From assembly GCF_021147775.1 (NCBI RefSeq), contig NZ_JAGTPK010000015.1, positions 62,001 through 126,000 of the forward strand: DNA of 64,000 nt. Direction: 5' to 3'. The notes under the pieces are model-generated. The model searched no databases. It was given only the letters and a program-made list of their open reading frames with translations, and was not told the DNA's origin. Numbering within the stretch: the stretch's first letter is position 1; each line of letters begins with the position of its first letter. A program made the position numbers and the translations under genes. Shown here piece after piece: positions 1 to 8,556 of this stretch. This DNA is from Pseudomonas californiensis. Lineage in GTDB: Bacteria; Pseudomonadota; Gammaproteobacteria; Pseudomonadales; Pseudomonadaceae.

Positions 1-152
1 ATGCCCAGCATGTTGTGCCGAGTGGTCTGCGGCTTGCGCGAGGTAATCGCGAGCTTCTGACCGAGAATATGGTTGAGCAGCGTGGACTTGCCTACGTTAG
101 GGCGGCCGACGATGGCAACATAGCCACAGCGTGTTGCAGTTGTATCAGTCAT
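1..152 (-). CDS. era: GTPase Era, N-terminal fragment
   Basis: Only the first 50 codons lie in the window; the gene runs off the left edge. The visible N-terminus contains the Walker A/G1 motif GRPNVGKST followed by the switch region with Lys-Pro-Gln-Thr-Thr-Arg, which is diagnostic of Era, the small GTPase that binds 16S rRNA and helps mature the 30S subunit. The ATG overlaps the end of rnc by 8 nt, so the two are translationally coupled, as in other gammaproteobacteria. Confidence 0.95.
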   Translation of the reverse strand, partial: MTDTTATRCGYVAIVGRPNVGKSTLLNHILGQKLAITSRKPQTTRHNMLG

Positions 153-834
153 GACCGTTCTCCACGCCAAGTGCAATGAGTGCTGCCGCTGCGGCTACCT
201 GTTCGGCAATCCGTCGGCTGACACCCTGACCTCGACTTTTTTCATTCAATAAGGCGATTTCGCATTCGACGAAGAACGTCCGGCAATGCGGCTCACCCTG
301 GATATCCACTACTTCGTAACGCGGCAATTCACACGCACGCGACTGAAGAAACTCCTGCAGTCGTGTTTTCGGGTCCTTGTTGGTATCGACCAGGGTCAGG
401 CTGTCGAACTCGGTCGTCAGCCACGCCAGCACTCGCTCACGCGCAACCTCCATGCCGGCATCCAGATAGATTGCACCAATCAAGGCCTCAAGCGCGTCGG
501 CCAGAATGGACTCACGACGGAAACCGCCGCTTTTGAGCTCGCCAGAGCCCAGACGCAAGTATTCACCCAAATCAAAACCGCGCGCCAGCAACGCCAGGGT
601 TTCCCCTTTGACCAATCGCGCCCGCAAGCGGGACAACTGGCCTTCGCGAGCCTGAGGAAAGCGCTCGAACAGCGCCTCACCCGCCACGAAGTTGAGAATG
701 GCATCACCGAGAAACTCGAGCCGTTCGTTGTTACGGCCGGCAAAACTGCGGTGGGTCAGGGCCAGGACCATCAGGTCCTGATCCTTGAAGGTATAGCCGA
801 GCTGACGCTCAAGGCGGCTCAAGGATACGCTCAC
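145..834 (-). CDS. rnc: Ribonuclease III
   Basis: A 229-residue protein, the normal length for RNase III, which cleaves double-stranded RNA in rRNA precursors and mRNAs. The signature ERLEFLGDAIL is present; E37, E40 and D44, then D113 and E116 (ADALEALIGA), are the metal-binding active-site residues. The C-terminal third (from about residue 155) is a double-stranded RNA-binding domain starting DPKTRLQEFLQ. Translation starts at a GTG that overlaps the stop codon of the upstream DUF4845 gene (GTGA), and its end overlaps era by 8 nt, so DUF4845-rnc-era are coupled. The identity is secure. Confidence 0.97.
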   Translation of the reverse strand: MSVSLSRLERQLGYTFKDQDLMVLALTHRSFAGRNNERLEFLGDAILNFVAGEALFERFPQAREGQLSRLRARLVKGETLALLARGFDLGEYLRLGSGELKSGGFRRESILADALEALIGAIYLDAGMEVARERVLAWLTTEFDSLTLVDTNKDPKTRLQEFLQSRACELPRYEVVDIQGEPHCRTFFVECEIALLNEKSRGQGVSRRIAEQVAAAAALIALGVENGHD

Positions 835-1208
835 AGTTTGCCCACGCTCATTTGCTTGTCGAATTTGATGACCACATCAATGCTGCTGATCAACGACTCG
901 CGTTGCTCGTAATTCAAATGAGCGTTGAACGTGTTGTTCTCCACCGTCACTCTTAACGCCTTGTTCAAATCTATATCCCGAATGCTGTTGAGCTGCATGC
1001 TCTTGTCGACATAACTGTAAAAATCACTGGCTGTGGTGATCGCCAGGCTCTGATTGCTCTCGACCGTCTCGATGATCTTCTTCATCGTCATGTAGTCAAG
1101 GTAATGAGGGACCAGCTTGAATGCGGTACTCGCCGTGAAAACGACCAGCACAAGCACCAACAGACCTCCCAAAAGCGACGCACCTTTCTGAGATGCAGAG
1201 AACGTCAT
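831..1208 (-). CDS. DUF4845 single-pass membrane protein
   Basis: A 125-residue protein of the DUF4845 family that commonly sits between lepB and rnc in pseudomonads. The N-terminus MTFSASQKGAS is followed by one hydrophobic segment (about residues 9-30) and a soluble C-terminal domain predicted to face the periplasm. I chose the ATG at 1208; a GTG two codons upstream is closer to the GGAGGT ribosome-binding site, and the open frame continues 17 codons further upstream, so the start is uncertain by a few residues. No function is established. Its location suggests co-expression with signal peptidase and RNase III. Confidence 0.85.
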   Translation of the reverse strand: MTFSASQKGASLLGGLLVLVLVVFTASTAFKLVPHYLDYMTMKKIIETVESNQSLAITTASDFYSYVDKSMQLNSIRDIDLNKALRVTVENNTFNAHLNYEQRESLISSIDVVIKFDKQMSVGKL

Positions 1209-1292
1209 GTTCACTTCCGACCTCCTGGTCTTCCCGCCTGCCCGCCCCGACTGACTCATCGTTGAGCGGGTATTGAAGCTGTTCCAAATGAC

Positions 1293-1320
1293 ATACGGCG
1301 CTGCTCATGCAGCGCCGTAT
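1293..1320 (-). promoter_or_regulatory. 12-bp hairpin between lepB and the DUF4845-rnc-era genes
   Basis: A perfect 12-bp inverted repeat (arms 1293-1304 and 1309-1320) with a 4-nt loop starts 4 nt after the lepB stop codon. It has no T-tract on the minus strand, so it is not a classical terminator. It could be an RNA-processing or stabilising hairpin or an attenuator between lepB and the rnc part of the operon. The structure is seen; its role is inferred. Confidence 0.6.
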
Positions 1321-1323
1321 CCA

Positions 1324-2178
1324 TTACTTGATCAACCCCACCCTCGAAAAGTTGGGGAAGTGACTCAGTTTGGGCTCGGGCCAGCTCATCCAGACAGCGA
1401 ACGCCTTGCCTACAATGTTCTTGTCTGGAACCATGCCCAGCTCGTCCTTGGCAATATTTGGATCATCCCAGTAACGGCTGTCGTTGGAGTTGTCCCGGTT
1501 GTCGCCCATCATGAAGTAATGCGCGGCTGGCACCGTCCATTCGGTATCAGGCGGGGCACGATAACGGCTCATTTCCTGACGGATCTGGTGCTCGACGGCG
1601 CCCAGTTGCTCTTCATAGAGTTCAGCGCTGCCCAGCGTGCCGGGCTCTGTGCCTATCAGCTTTTTGGCAACCAGCTCGCCGTTGACGAACAGACGCTTGT
1701 CACTGGTGTAACGAATGCGATCGCCCGGCAGCCCCACAACCCGCTTGATGTAATTGACGCTCGGGTCGCTCGGGTAGCGAAAGACCATGACGTCGCCACG
1801 CTGCGGATCGCCGATCTGAATCACTTTCTGGTCCAGTACGGGCAAACGAATGCCGTAGGAGAACTTGTTGACCAGAATGAAATCACCCACGTCCAGTGTC
1901 GGTTTCATGGAGCCAGATGGAATCTGGAACGGTTCGACCAGAAACGAGCGCAGCACCAGGACAATAAACAACACGGGAAAGAACGACTTGCCGTATTCGA
2001 CCAGCAAGGGCTCTTTGTTGAGTCGCTCGACGACAGCAAGGTCAGGTTCTCCGACGCTCCCCTGATAAGTCGAAATGGCCGCCCGGCGACGAGGCGCCAG
2101 GAAGACCAGATCAATCAATGCAAGTACGCCACAGACGAACACAGCGATGACCAACAACAGCGGGAAATTTAGTGACAT
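1324..2178 (-). CDS. lepB: Signal peptidase I
   Basis: A 284-residue leader peptidase that removes signal peptides from exported proteins at the periplasmic face of the inner membrane. Two N-terminal membrane segments are visible (residues 5-28 and 65-80). The catalytic serine is S90 in PSGSMKPT, the general-base lysine is K145 in YIKRVVGLPGD, and the conserved GDNRDNSNDSR box follows. The gene lies 9 nt downstream of lepA and belongs to the same operon. The length and all key residues match the family. Confidence 0.97.
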   Translation of the reverse strand: MSLNFPLLLVIAVFVCGVLALIDLVFLAPRRRAAISTYQGSVGEPDLAVVERLNKEPLLVEYGKSFFPVLFIVLVLRSFLVEPFQIPSGSMKPTLDVGDFILVNKFSYGIRLPVLDQKVIQIGDPQRGDVMVFRYPSDPSVNYIKRVVGLPGDRIRYTSDKRLFVNGELVAKKLIGTEPGTLGSAELYEEQLGAVEHQIRQEMSRYRAPPDTEWTVPAAHYFMMGDNRDNSNDSRYWDDPNIAKDELGMVPDKNIVGKAFAVWMSWPEPKLSHFPNFSRVGLIK

Positions 2179-2187
2179 AGGACCTGA

Positions 2188-3984
2188 CTATTCCAACCTG
2201 AGCACTGCAAGGAAAGCTTCCTGTGGAATTTCCACGTTGCCGACCTGCTTCATGCGTTTCTTACCGGCCTTTTGCTTCTCCAGCAATTTACGCTTACGGC
2301 TTACGTCACCGCCGTAGCATTTGGCCAATACGTTCTTTCTGAGTGCCTTGACGGTTGTCCGGGCCACAATCTGACCACCAATGGCAGCCTGAATTGCAAC
2401 GTCGAACATCTGCCGTGGAATCAGCTCTTTCATTTTCTCGGTCAACGCGCGCCCTTTGTAGTGCGCATTGTCCCGGTGAACGATCAACGCCAGTGCGTCG
2501 ACCTTCTCACCGTTGATCAAAACATCGAGCTTGACCAGATTGGCAGACTGGTAACGATCAAAATGATAATCCAGGGAAGCATAACCGCGGCTGACTGACT
2601 TGAGACGATCGAAGAAGTCGAGGACAACCTCGTTCATCGGCAAATCGTAAGTCACCTGGACCTGAGTCCCAAGGAACAGCATGTCGTGCTGTACGCCACG
2701 CTTCTCGATGCACAGCGTAATGACGTTGCCCAGGTGCTCCTGAGGCACAAGAATATTTGCCCGAACGATTGGCTCGCGCATGTCCTCGATGACCGACAGG
2801 TCAGGCAGCTTGGACGGGTTATCGACATAGATCGTCTCGCCGGTCTTCAGCAACAGCTCGAAGATTACCGTCGGCGCGGTGGTGATCAGGTCCAGGTCGT
2901 ATTCGCGCTCGAGGCGCTCCTGGATGATCTCCATGTGGAGCATGCCCAGGAAGCCACAACGAAAACCGAAGCCCAGTGCATCGGAGCTTTCCGGCAGGTA
3001 CTGCAGCGAAGAGTCGTTGAGTGTCAGCTTCTGCAACGCTTCACGGAAGTCTTCAAAGTCATCGGAGCTGACCGGGAACAGACCGGCGTAAACCTGCGGC
3101 TGGATTCGTTTGAATCCAGGCAGAACGTCAACGTCCGGGGTGGTGTTCAAGGTCAGGGTGTCACCGACTGGCGCACCGTGAATGTCTTTGATGCCGGCGA
3201 TGATGAAGCCTACTTCGCCTGCTTTCAGATCAACGGTAGCCGTGTGCTTGGGGTTGAATACACCCACGCTGTCCACCAGATGGATCTTGCCGGTAGACTT
3301 GACCAGAATCTTGTCGCCCTTCCTCACTCGGCCATGGCGCACGCGTACCAGAGAGACAACGCCCAGGTAGTTGTCGAACCAGGAATCGATGATCAACGCC
3401 TGCAGCGGATCTTCGATATTGCCGGTCGGTGCTGGAATGGTCGCCACCAGGCGCTCAAGCACCTCGTCAACGCCCATGCCACTCTTGGCGCTACAGGCCA
3501 CTGCGTCAGTCGCGTCAATACCGATGATCTTCTCGATCTCTTCCTTGACGCGGTCCGGATCGGCCTGTGGCAGGTCCATCTTGTTCAGCACCGGCATGAC
3601 CTCAAGGCCCTGCTCGATAGCGGTGTAGCAGTTGGCAACCGACTGCGCTTCAACGCCCTGACCCGCATCCACGACCAGCAACGCGCCTTCACACGCGGCC
3701 AGGGAACGGCTGACTTCGTAGGTGAAGTCCACATGCCCCGGGGTGTCAATGAAGTTCAGCTGGTAGGTGATACCGTCTTTGGCCTTGTAGTACAGAGTAA
3801 CGCTGTGGGCCTTGATGGTGATCCCGCGCTCGCGCTCAAGATCCATGGAATCGAGCACCTGCGCTTCCATTTCGCGCTCGGACAAACCGCCGCACATTTG
3901 AATGAAGCGGTCGGCCAGCGTCGACTTGCCATGGTCAATGTGGGCGATGATGGAGAAATTGCGGATATGACTCAAATCACTCAC
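2188..3984 (-). CDS. lepA: Elongation factor 4 (LepA)
   Basis: A 598-residue translational GTPase, standard LepA length. The G1 motif AHIDHGKST, G2 region RERGITIKA, G3 DTPGH and G4 NKMDLP are all present, followed by EF-G-like domains and the LepA-specific C-terminal domain ending in GNVEIPQEAFLAVL. LepA acts on the ribosome during initiation and elongation under stress. It starts at GTG (3984). It is first in the lepA-lepB-DUF4845-rnc-era operon; a plausible sigma-70 promoter lies about 60 nt upstream. Confidence 0.97.
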   Translation of the reverse strand: MSDLSHIRNFSIIAHIDHGKSTLADRFIQMCGGLSEREMEAQVLDSMDLERERGITIKAHSVTLYYKAKDGITYQLNFIDTPGHVDFTYEVSRSLAACEGALLVVDAGQGVEAQSVANCYTAIEQGLEVMPVLNKMDLPQADPDRVKEEIEKIIGIDATDAVACSAKSGMGVDEVLERLVATIPAPTGNIEDPLQALIIDSWFDNYLGVVSLVRVRHGRVRKGDKILVKSTGKIHLVDSVGVFNPKHTATVDLKAGEVGFIIAGIKDIHGAPVGDTLTLNTTPDVDVLPGFKRIQPQVYAGLFPVSSDDFEDFREALQKLTLNDSSLQYLPESSDALGFGFRCGFLGMLHMEIIQERLEREYDLDLITTAPTVIFELLLKTGETIYVDNPSKLPDLSVIEDMREPIVRANILVPQEHLGNVITLCIEKRGVQHDMLFLGTQVQVTYDLPMNEVVLDFFDRLKSVSRGYASLDYHFDRYQSANLVKLDVLINGEKVDALALIVHRDNAHYKGRALTEKMKELIPRQMFDVAIQAAIGGQIVARTTVKALRKNVLAKCYGGDVSRKRKLLEKQKAGKKRMKQVGNVEIPQEAFLAVLRLE

Positions 3985-4038
3985 GGATCAACACTCAAAA
4001 AGGTTGCAGACAGATTGCCCGCCGAAAAATAGCCGGGA

Positions 4039-4068
4039 ATTGTACCTGAATTAAGCAAGACGCGTCAC
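4039..4068 (-). promoter_or_regulatory. Candidate sigma-70 promoter for the lepA operon
   Basis: Read on the minus strand, GTGACG (4068-4063) and TACAAT (4044-4039) are separated by 18 nt, about 55 nt before the lepA start. The -10 is a 5/6 match and the -35 is weaker. This is a pattern match only. Confidence 0.45.
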
Positions 4069-4111
4069 GCTAACAGGCAAACCGATCAGTCACCACTCGT
4101 GAGACGGGCAC

Positions 4112-4136
4112 AAAAAAGGGCGGCCATTGCCGCCCT
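4112..4136 (-). terminator. Rho-independent terminator after mucD
   Basis: An 8-bp perfect GC-rich stem (4117-4124 with 4129-4136) with a 4-nt loop is followed on the minus strand by six T residues (4117-4112). It lies 20 nt past the mucD stop codon and separates mucD from the lepA operon. Confidence 0.9.
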
Positions 4137-4155
4137 CTCTCATGAAGCGTCTGCG

Positions 4156-5592
4156 TTATTCAGACAACTTGAAGGTAATGAACGTGGCGCGCCCCTGACG
4201 CAGGACACGCATCGAAACCGAGCGATCCTTGGGCAAGCTCTTGGCGACTTCAGTGAACTGCGTGGCCGAGGTGATCGCCTGATTGTTCAGGTGAGTAATC
4301 ACATCGGCAGCCTGCAGGCCGATCAGCGCCGCAGGACCACCCGTCACTTCCTTGATCGCCACGCCACTCTTGATGTCGAGGGTTTTCTTCTGCTCTGCAG
4401 TCAGCTCAACGACCGAAACGCCCAGTCGATTGCTGCTGCGCTCGGCAGTCGAACCACCAAGACCGGCCATTTCCTGACCTTCGTCAGGCAAGGCGCCCAC
4501 GGTAACGGTCAGTTTCTGACGCTTGCCGTCACGAATCACTTCGAGCTCCGCCTTGCTGCCATCCTTGAGATTGCCGATCAGGTGCGGCAAATCTGCCGAC
4601 ATGACGATTGGCTGGCCGTTGGCACTCAGAATCACGTCACCAACCTGCAGACCGCCCTTGGCAGCGGGACCATCGTCAAGTACCTGCGCAACCAGCGCGC
4701 CAGCAGGCTTGTCGAGACCAAACGACTCGGCCAGATCCTTGTTGACCTCCTGAATCACAACACCCAGCCAGCCGCGACTGACCTTGCCACTGGCCTTGAG
4801 CTGATTGGCAACGTCCATCGCAACATCAATAGGGATCGCGAACGACAGCCCCATGAAACCGCCCGAACGGGTAAATATCTGGGAATTGATACCGACCACT
4901 TCGCCGGCCATGTTGAACAGCGGGCCGCCGGAGTTACCCGGATTGATCGCCACGTCCGTCTGGATAAAAGGAACGTAGGTATCGTTCGGCAAACTACGGC
5001 CCTTGGCGCTGACAATGCCTTTGGTCACCGAGTGATCGAAACCGAACGGCGAGCCGATCGCCAGCACCCACTCACCTACCTTGAGCTTGTTGGAGTTACC
5101 CAGCTTCGCAGTGGGCAAGTCCTTGCCTTCGATCTTCAACACCGCCACGTCGGTACGAGGATCGGTCCCCACCAGCTTGGCTTTCAGCTCACTGCGATCG
5201 GACAGGCGAACGAGGATTTCGTCGGCGCCATCAATCACATGATTATTGGTCAGTACGTAGCCATCAGGGGAAATGATGAAGCCCGAACCCAGCGACTGAG
5301 CCTCACGCTGACGATCACCGCCCTTGCCTGGTGGACGAGTTCCTGGCGGCATGCTGCGCTCAAGAAATTCGCGGAGCATCGGAGGCAGGCCTTCCAGATC
5401 CGGCACTTGCTGATTGGCAATGGCACGGTCCGGCAGCTTCTGGCGGGTACTGATATTCACCACCGCTGGCGACGCCTGCTCAACCAGATCGGTGAAATCG
5501 GGCAGGTTTTCAGCCTGAGCAACGGCAATCTGTCCGAGCATCAGGACCGCTGTGACCAGTGATAGATAAGATTTCACGCGTGGTATCAACAT
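4156..5592 (-). CDS. mucD: Periplasmic serine protease MucD (DegP/HtrA family)
   Basis: A 478-residue HtrA-type protease that degrades misfolded envelope proteins and restrains AlgU activation. It has a signal peptide (about residues 1-27), a trypsin-like domain with triad H118 (TNNHV), D148 (TDVAVL) and S221 (GNSGGP), then two PDZ domains. The open frame extends upstream, but the ATG at 5592 is preceded by GGGAGT at ideal spacing and gives a proper signal peptide, so I use it. The gene is separated from mucB by 288 nt; the mucC gene found here in P. aeruginosa is absent. A separate promoter is likely. Confidence 0.95.
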   Translation of the reverse strand: MLIPRVKSYLSLVTAVLMLGQIAVAQAENLPDFTDLVEQASPAVVNISTRQKLPDRAIANQQVPDLEGLPPMLREFLERSMPPGTRPPGKGGDRQREAQSLGSGFIISPDGYVLTNNHVIDGADEILVRLSDRSELKAKLVGTDPRTDVAVLKIEGKDLPTAKLGNSNKLKVGEWVLAIGSPFGFDHSVTKGIVSAKGRSLPNDTYVPFIQTDVAINPGNSGGPLFNMAGEVVGINSQIFTRSGGFMGLSFAIPIDVAMDVANQLKASGKVSRGWLGVVIQEVNKDLAESFGLDKPAGALVAQVLDDGPAAKGGLQVGDVILSANGQPIVMSADLPHLIGNLKDGSKAELEVIRDGKRQKLTVTVGALPDEGQEMAGLGGSTAERSSNRLGVSVVELTAEQKKTLDIKSGVAIKEVTGGPAALIGLQAADVITHLNNQAITSATQFTEVAKSLPKDRSVSMRVLRQGRATFITFKLSE

Positions 5593-5734
5593 ACGACTCC
5601 CGTTCATAACGCAAGTTAAGCAGTACAGATCAACTGACCCCGAAAATCCAAGCCTGTCACGACCGGGCAGCACTTTATTTCCAGACCAGCTTTACAGCCC
5701 AAAAACGACAAAGGCCAGAGCTGCGAGGCTGTGA

Positions 5735-5771
5735 CCTATAGAAAAAAAAGAAAGATTTTGCAACTTGCAAA
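5735..5771 (-). promoter_or_regulatory. Candidate mucD promoter with overlapping palindrome
   Basis: On the minus strand, TTGCAA (5763-5758) and TATAGG (5740-5735) are 17 nt apart. The -35 lies inside a perfect inverted repeat, TTTGCAA-N-TTGCAAA (5757-5771), which looks like an operator for a dimeric regulator. The 288-nt mucB-mucD gap holds no other feature I can support. Confidence 0.4.
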
Positions 5772-5880
5772 CCTCACCAAACATTTCAGTATTTCGGCCA
5801 AGGCCAGCTTTAATGGGGGCTGGCGGCTCGCCTGACCCAAGATGAAGAGTTTTACATCCCGGGCAATTCAGGCTGGCTGA

Positions 5881-6843
5881 TTACTTTTTCGCAGGCGTTT
5901 CGTTTGCGCGAATCGACAGCGCAATGCGTTCGGCAGTCCCCATAGGTATCTCGCCCACGACAGTCACCATGGTGTCGCCCTGAGGTGTAGTGAGACGGCG
6001 TGATACCGCTACGGTAGGCCCAAGCTGGGTGCGGATATCCGAAGACGATTTACCACTGACGCCCTCGATGAACACCGAGAATCGGGCCAACCCGTCGCCA
6101 TACATCATGCTGGCAACCGGCGCGTGCGATTCAGGATCCTTGCGGACTCCGCTACTGCTCAGGTCGAAACCCGGTGGCAGCCATTCGGAGCGCCAAGGTA
6201 CCGGGGATATCTGCGCGACTGGCTTGGCAGCCTTGACCGGCGCAACCGACTTGCAGTCGGCGCTGGCTTGCAGTGATTCATCAGCCAGCTTGTCGACGGG
6301 ATCGAGATCGGTAAATTGAAAGCGCTCTAGCAATTGCCCCTTGTCGCTCAGCAACAGCGACTTGAGTGCCAGACCGGTTTCGTTATCAATATGCAGTTCT
6401 ACACCATAACGGTGCTGGTCTTTCGGCGTCAGCGCCACAATAGTGGTGGCACGACCAGCTACCCGGGATTTGCCGACAATTTTCATGTCGTACCAGGCTG
6501 ACAGTCTTTTGACATCGAAAGCACGGGAAGAAGAGTCGGACGCATTGACTACGCCCGCTTCAAGCATGCCGCTGACGCACTGTGTAAGCCCGTCAACACG
6601 CAATACTTCTTGCGCAGAACCATCAAGCTGCAACAAGCGCTCCTGTATCTTGCCATCCGCTACGCGGTGCCAGATCCGATGGGTAGAAAAACTACCGTTG
6701 CGCTCGTATACAAATGTACCTTGATAACTCTGCTGCTGGTCTACCTGAGCAAGACGTTTGAGCATGTCTTGCGCATCATCGGCATGTACCGGGAGGGCAA
6801 GCCATCCACCAAGCAACAACGGCAATAGAGGGACGGCTCGCAT
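5881..6843 (-). CDS. mucB: Sigma-E factor regulatory protein MucB (RseB family)
   Basis: A 320-residue periplasmic protein with a signal peptide (about residues 1-21, ending VHA). It has the two-domain RseB architecture: a lipid-sensing N-terminal domain and a C-terminal domain ending near IALSIRANETPAKK. MucB binds the periplasmic part of MucA and shields it from regulated proteolysis, keeping AlgU inactive. It starts 8 nt after mucA, so the two are co-transcribed. Length and context agree with P. aeruginosa MucB. Confidence 0.95.
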   Translation of the reverse strand: MRAVPLLPLLLGGWLALPVHADDAQDMLKRLAQVDQQQSYQGTFVYERNGSFSTHRIWHRVADGKIQERLLQLDGSAQEVLRVDGLTQCVSGMLEAGVVNASDSSSRAFDVKRLSAWYDMKIVGKSRVAGRATTIVALTPKDQHRYGVELHIDNETGLALKSLLLSDKGQLLERFQFTDLDPVDKLADESLQASADCKSVAPVKAAKPVAQISPVPWRSEWLPPGFDLSSSGVRKDPESHAPVASMMYGDGLARFSVFIEGVSGKSSSDIRTQLGPTVAVSRRLTTPQGDTMVTVVGEIPMGTAERIALSIRANETPAKK

Positions 6844-6851
6844 GATCCTCC

Positions 6852-7442
6852 TTAACGGTTTTCCAGGCTGGCAGCGCGTGCGTAAGGCAGTGCGCTTTCA
6901 GTACCCTTCAACGCGGCTTCCTGAGCATGTTGACGCAGGTAGCCAGGCAGACGCTTGTCGCCTTCAGCAGCCTGACCTTGCAAGACGCCGTGGGCCATAG
7001 GGCCTGGAGCCTGCTCGGTCTCAGTGTAACCAGCCAGCACTGCCGGACCCTTGACCTGTGGAGCGATCAGGTTCGACGACTGCTGTGTCTGCTGTGCCAG
7101 TTGAGTGCTGGTGATCTCGTCCTGGTTGAACAGGCGGACACCTGCCAACACCGCAACGGTAACCGACGCTGCAACTGCCATGCGACCCAGAGTACGCCAA
7201 GGTCCACGCGCAACTTTGGGCGGGCTTACTTCATCGGCGATCGCGGCGGATACAGCAGCCGAAATATCCAGATGAGGCATCAACAACTCTTTATGCATTG
7301 CTGCACGGGCAATTTGATAACGCGACCAGGTTGCACGCGTATCGGCATCGTCAATAGCATTCAATACCCGACGCAATTCCAATTCATCCGCTTCGTTGTC
7401 CATCACTGCGGACAGCGATTCCTGCAGGGCTTCACGACTCAT
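6852..7442 (-). CDS. mucA: Anti-sigma factor MucA
   Basis: A 196-residue inner-membrane anti-sigma factor that sequesters AlgU. The N-terminal cytoplasmic domain begins MSREALQESLSAVMDNEADE and contains the RseA-like fold. A single membrane segment (about residues 86-104, VAASVTVAVLAGV) and a periplasmic C-terminal domain follow. The reading frame is full length, so there is no sign of the truncations that cause mucoidy. It lies 33 nt downstream of algU. Confidence 0.96.
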   Translation of the reverse strand: MSREALQESLSAVMDNEADELELRRVLNAIDDADTRATWSRYQIARAAMHKELLMPHLDISAAVSAAIADEVSPPKVARGPWRTLGRMAVAASVTVAVLAGVRLFNQDEITSTQLAQQTQQSSNLIAPQVKGPAVLAGYTETEQAPGPMAHGVLQGQAAEGDKRLPGYLRQHAQEAALKGTESALPYARAASLENR

Positions 7443-7475
7443 GGCGGGTTCCTCTCTTGGGCTATCGCCGCTGTC

Positions 7476-8057
7476 TCAGGATTCCTGCAACAACGGCTGC
7501 AGGGCTTTATCGATGGCTTCCCGAGCGCGGAAGATACGAGAGCGCACGGTACCAACAGGACATTGCATGACGCTCGCAATGTCTTCGTAACTCAGACCAT
7601 CGAATTCACGTAAAGTTAACGCAGTACGCAAATCTTCTGGCAGAAGCTGGATGGTCCGATGGACAGTGCCCTCGATCTCATCCCTCAACAATGCACGCTC
7701 TGGCGACTCGATGTCCTTGAGGCCATGATCGCCATCGTAGAACTCCGCGTCTTCAGACCTCACATCGCTATCTGGTGGCCGCCGACCGCGCGATACCAAA
7801 TAGTTTTTCGCCGTGTTGATGGCGATGCGGTACAGCCATGTATAAAAAGCGCTGTCGCCGCGAAAATTGCCCAGTGCGCGATACGCCTTGATAAAGGCCT
7901 CTTGCGCAACATCCTGAGCCTCGTGGGTGTCGTGCACGAATCGCACGATCAACCCTAGAATCTTGTGCTGGTATTTCAGCACCAACAGATCAAATGCTCG
8001 AGTGTCACCGCGCTGTACGCGCTCGACAAGCTGCTGATCCTCTTCCTGGGTTAGCAT
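7476..8057 (-). CDS. algU: RNA polymerase sigma factor AlgU/AlgT (sigma-22, RpoE family)
   Basis: A 193-residue ECF sigma factor controlling alginate, envelope-stress and osmotic-stress genes. Region 2 contains AQDVAQEAFIKAYRALGNF and region 4 contains LSYEDIASVMQCPVGTVRSR. I start at the ATG at 8057, with GGAG five nt upstream; a GTG two codons upstream is in frame but less likely. It is first in algU-mucA-mucB(-mucD). A near-consensus AlgU promoter upstream indicates autoregulation. Confidence 0.97.
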   Translation of the reverse strand: MLTQEEDQQLVERVQRGDTRAFDLLVLKYQHKILGLIVRFVHDTHEAQDVAQEAFIKAYRALGNFRGDSAFYTWLYRIAINTAKNYLVSRGRRPPDSDVRSEDAEFYDGDHGLKDIESPERALLRDEIEGTVHRTIQLLPEDLRTALTLREFDGLSYEDIASVMQCPVGTVRSRIFRAREAIDKALQPLLQES

Positions 8058-8116
8058 GAACACTCCTCATTGAGCTCAAGGGAGTGTCGCAACTGACATT
8101 GTTCAGGCTCGCAAAC

Positions 8117-8143
8117 ATAGACTCGGGCTTTTCGCAAAAGTTC
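8117..8143 (-). promoter_or_regulatory. AlgU-dependent autoregulatory promoter of algU
   Basis: On the minus strand, GAACTT (8143-8138) is followed by a 16-nt spacer and TCTAT (8121-8117). This fits the AlgU consensus GAACTT-N16/17-TCTGA with a perfect -35. It lies 60 nt upstream of algU. The rest of the 500-nt algU-nadB gap shows only a weak nadB promoter. Confidence 0.85.
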
Positions 8144-8502
8144 TCCCCCTTCAAGCAAGTTTCCTGCAAGCAATCGTTAGACCTGCACGAAAAACGCAGC
8201 ACGACCAGGCCGACTGCGTGAATAGTCTTGTCGCCGGATCCGCAGTCGATGATCACTTATCTAACCCTGCGCAAGCCGACGCTGTTCCTTTATGGGCAAC
8301 CTGCTATTGAGCCCGGAGCTTATTGAAAAGTTCCATTGGGCCTTATGCAGGCGTGAGCCAAAAACCACACACCGCCACACCTCAACCCATGAACTGAAAG
8401 CGTTTCAGACGTTGAATCGGACGAAAACGATGTGCATGACGTCAGGGACTGGAGCACAATCCGAACCCGCCGTGGTCTCACAATGCCATGAAGGCGCGGC
8501 TA

Positions 8503-8529
8503 TTGTGCCGATCCCCCCATACTTATACT
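8503..8529 (+). promoter_or_regulatory. Weak candidate nadB promoter
   Basis: TTGTGC (8503-8508) and TATACT (8524-8529) are 15 nt apart, 28 nt before the nadB start. The -10 is good but the spacing is short; a -35 of TATTGT at 8501 would give 17 nt. Low confidence. Confidence 0.3.
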
Positions 8530-8556
8530 AGTGGCCGTCAAGGGCAGAGTTCAGAG

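Noticed and set aside
2686..5562. Long plus-strand open frames opposite lepA (2686-4032) and mucD (4099-5562)
   Set aside because: They are antisense shadows of strongly conserved genes, with no ribosome-binding sites or recognisable domains.
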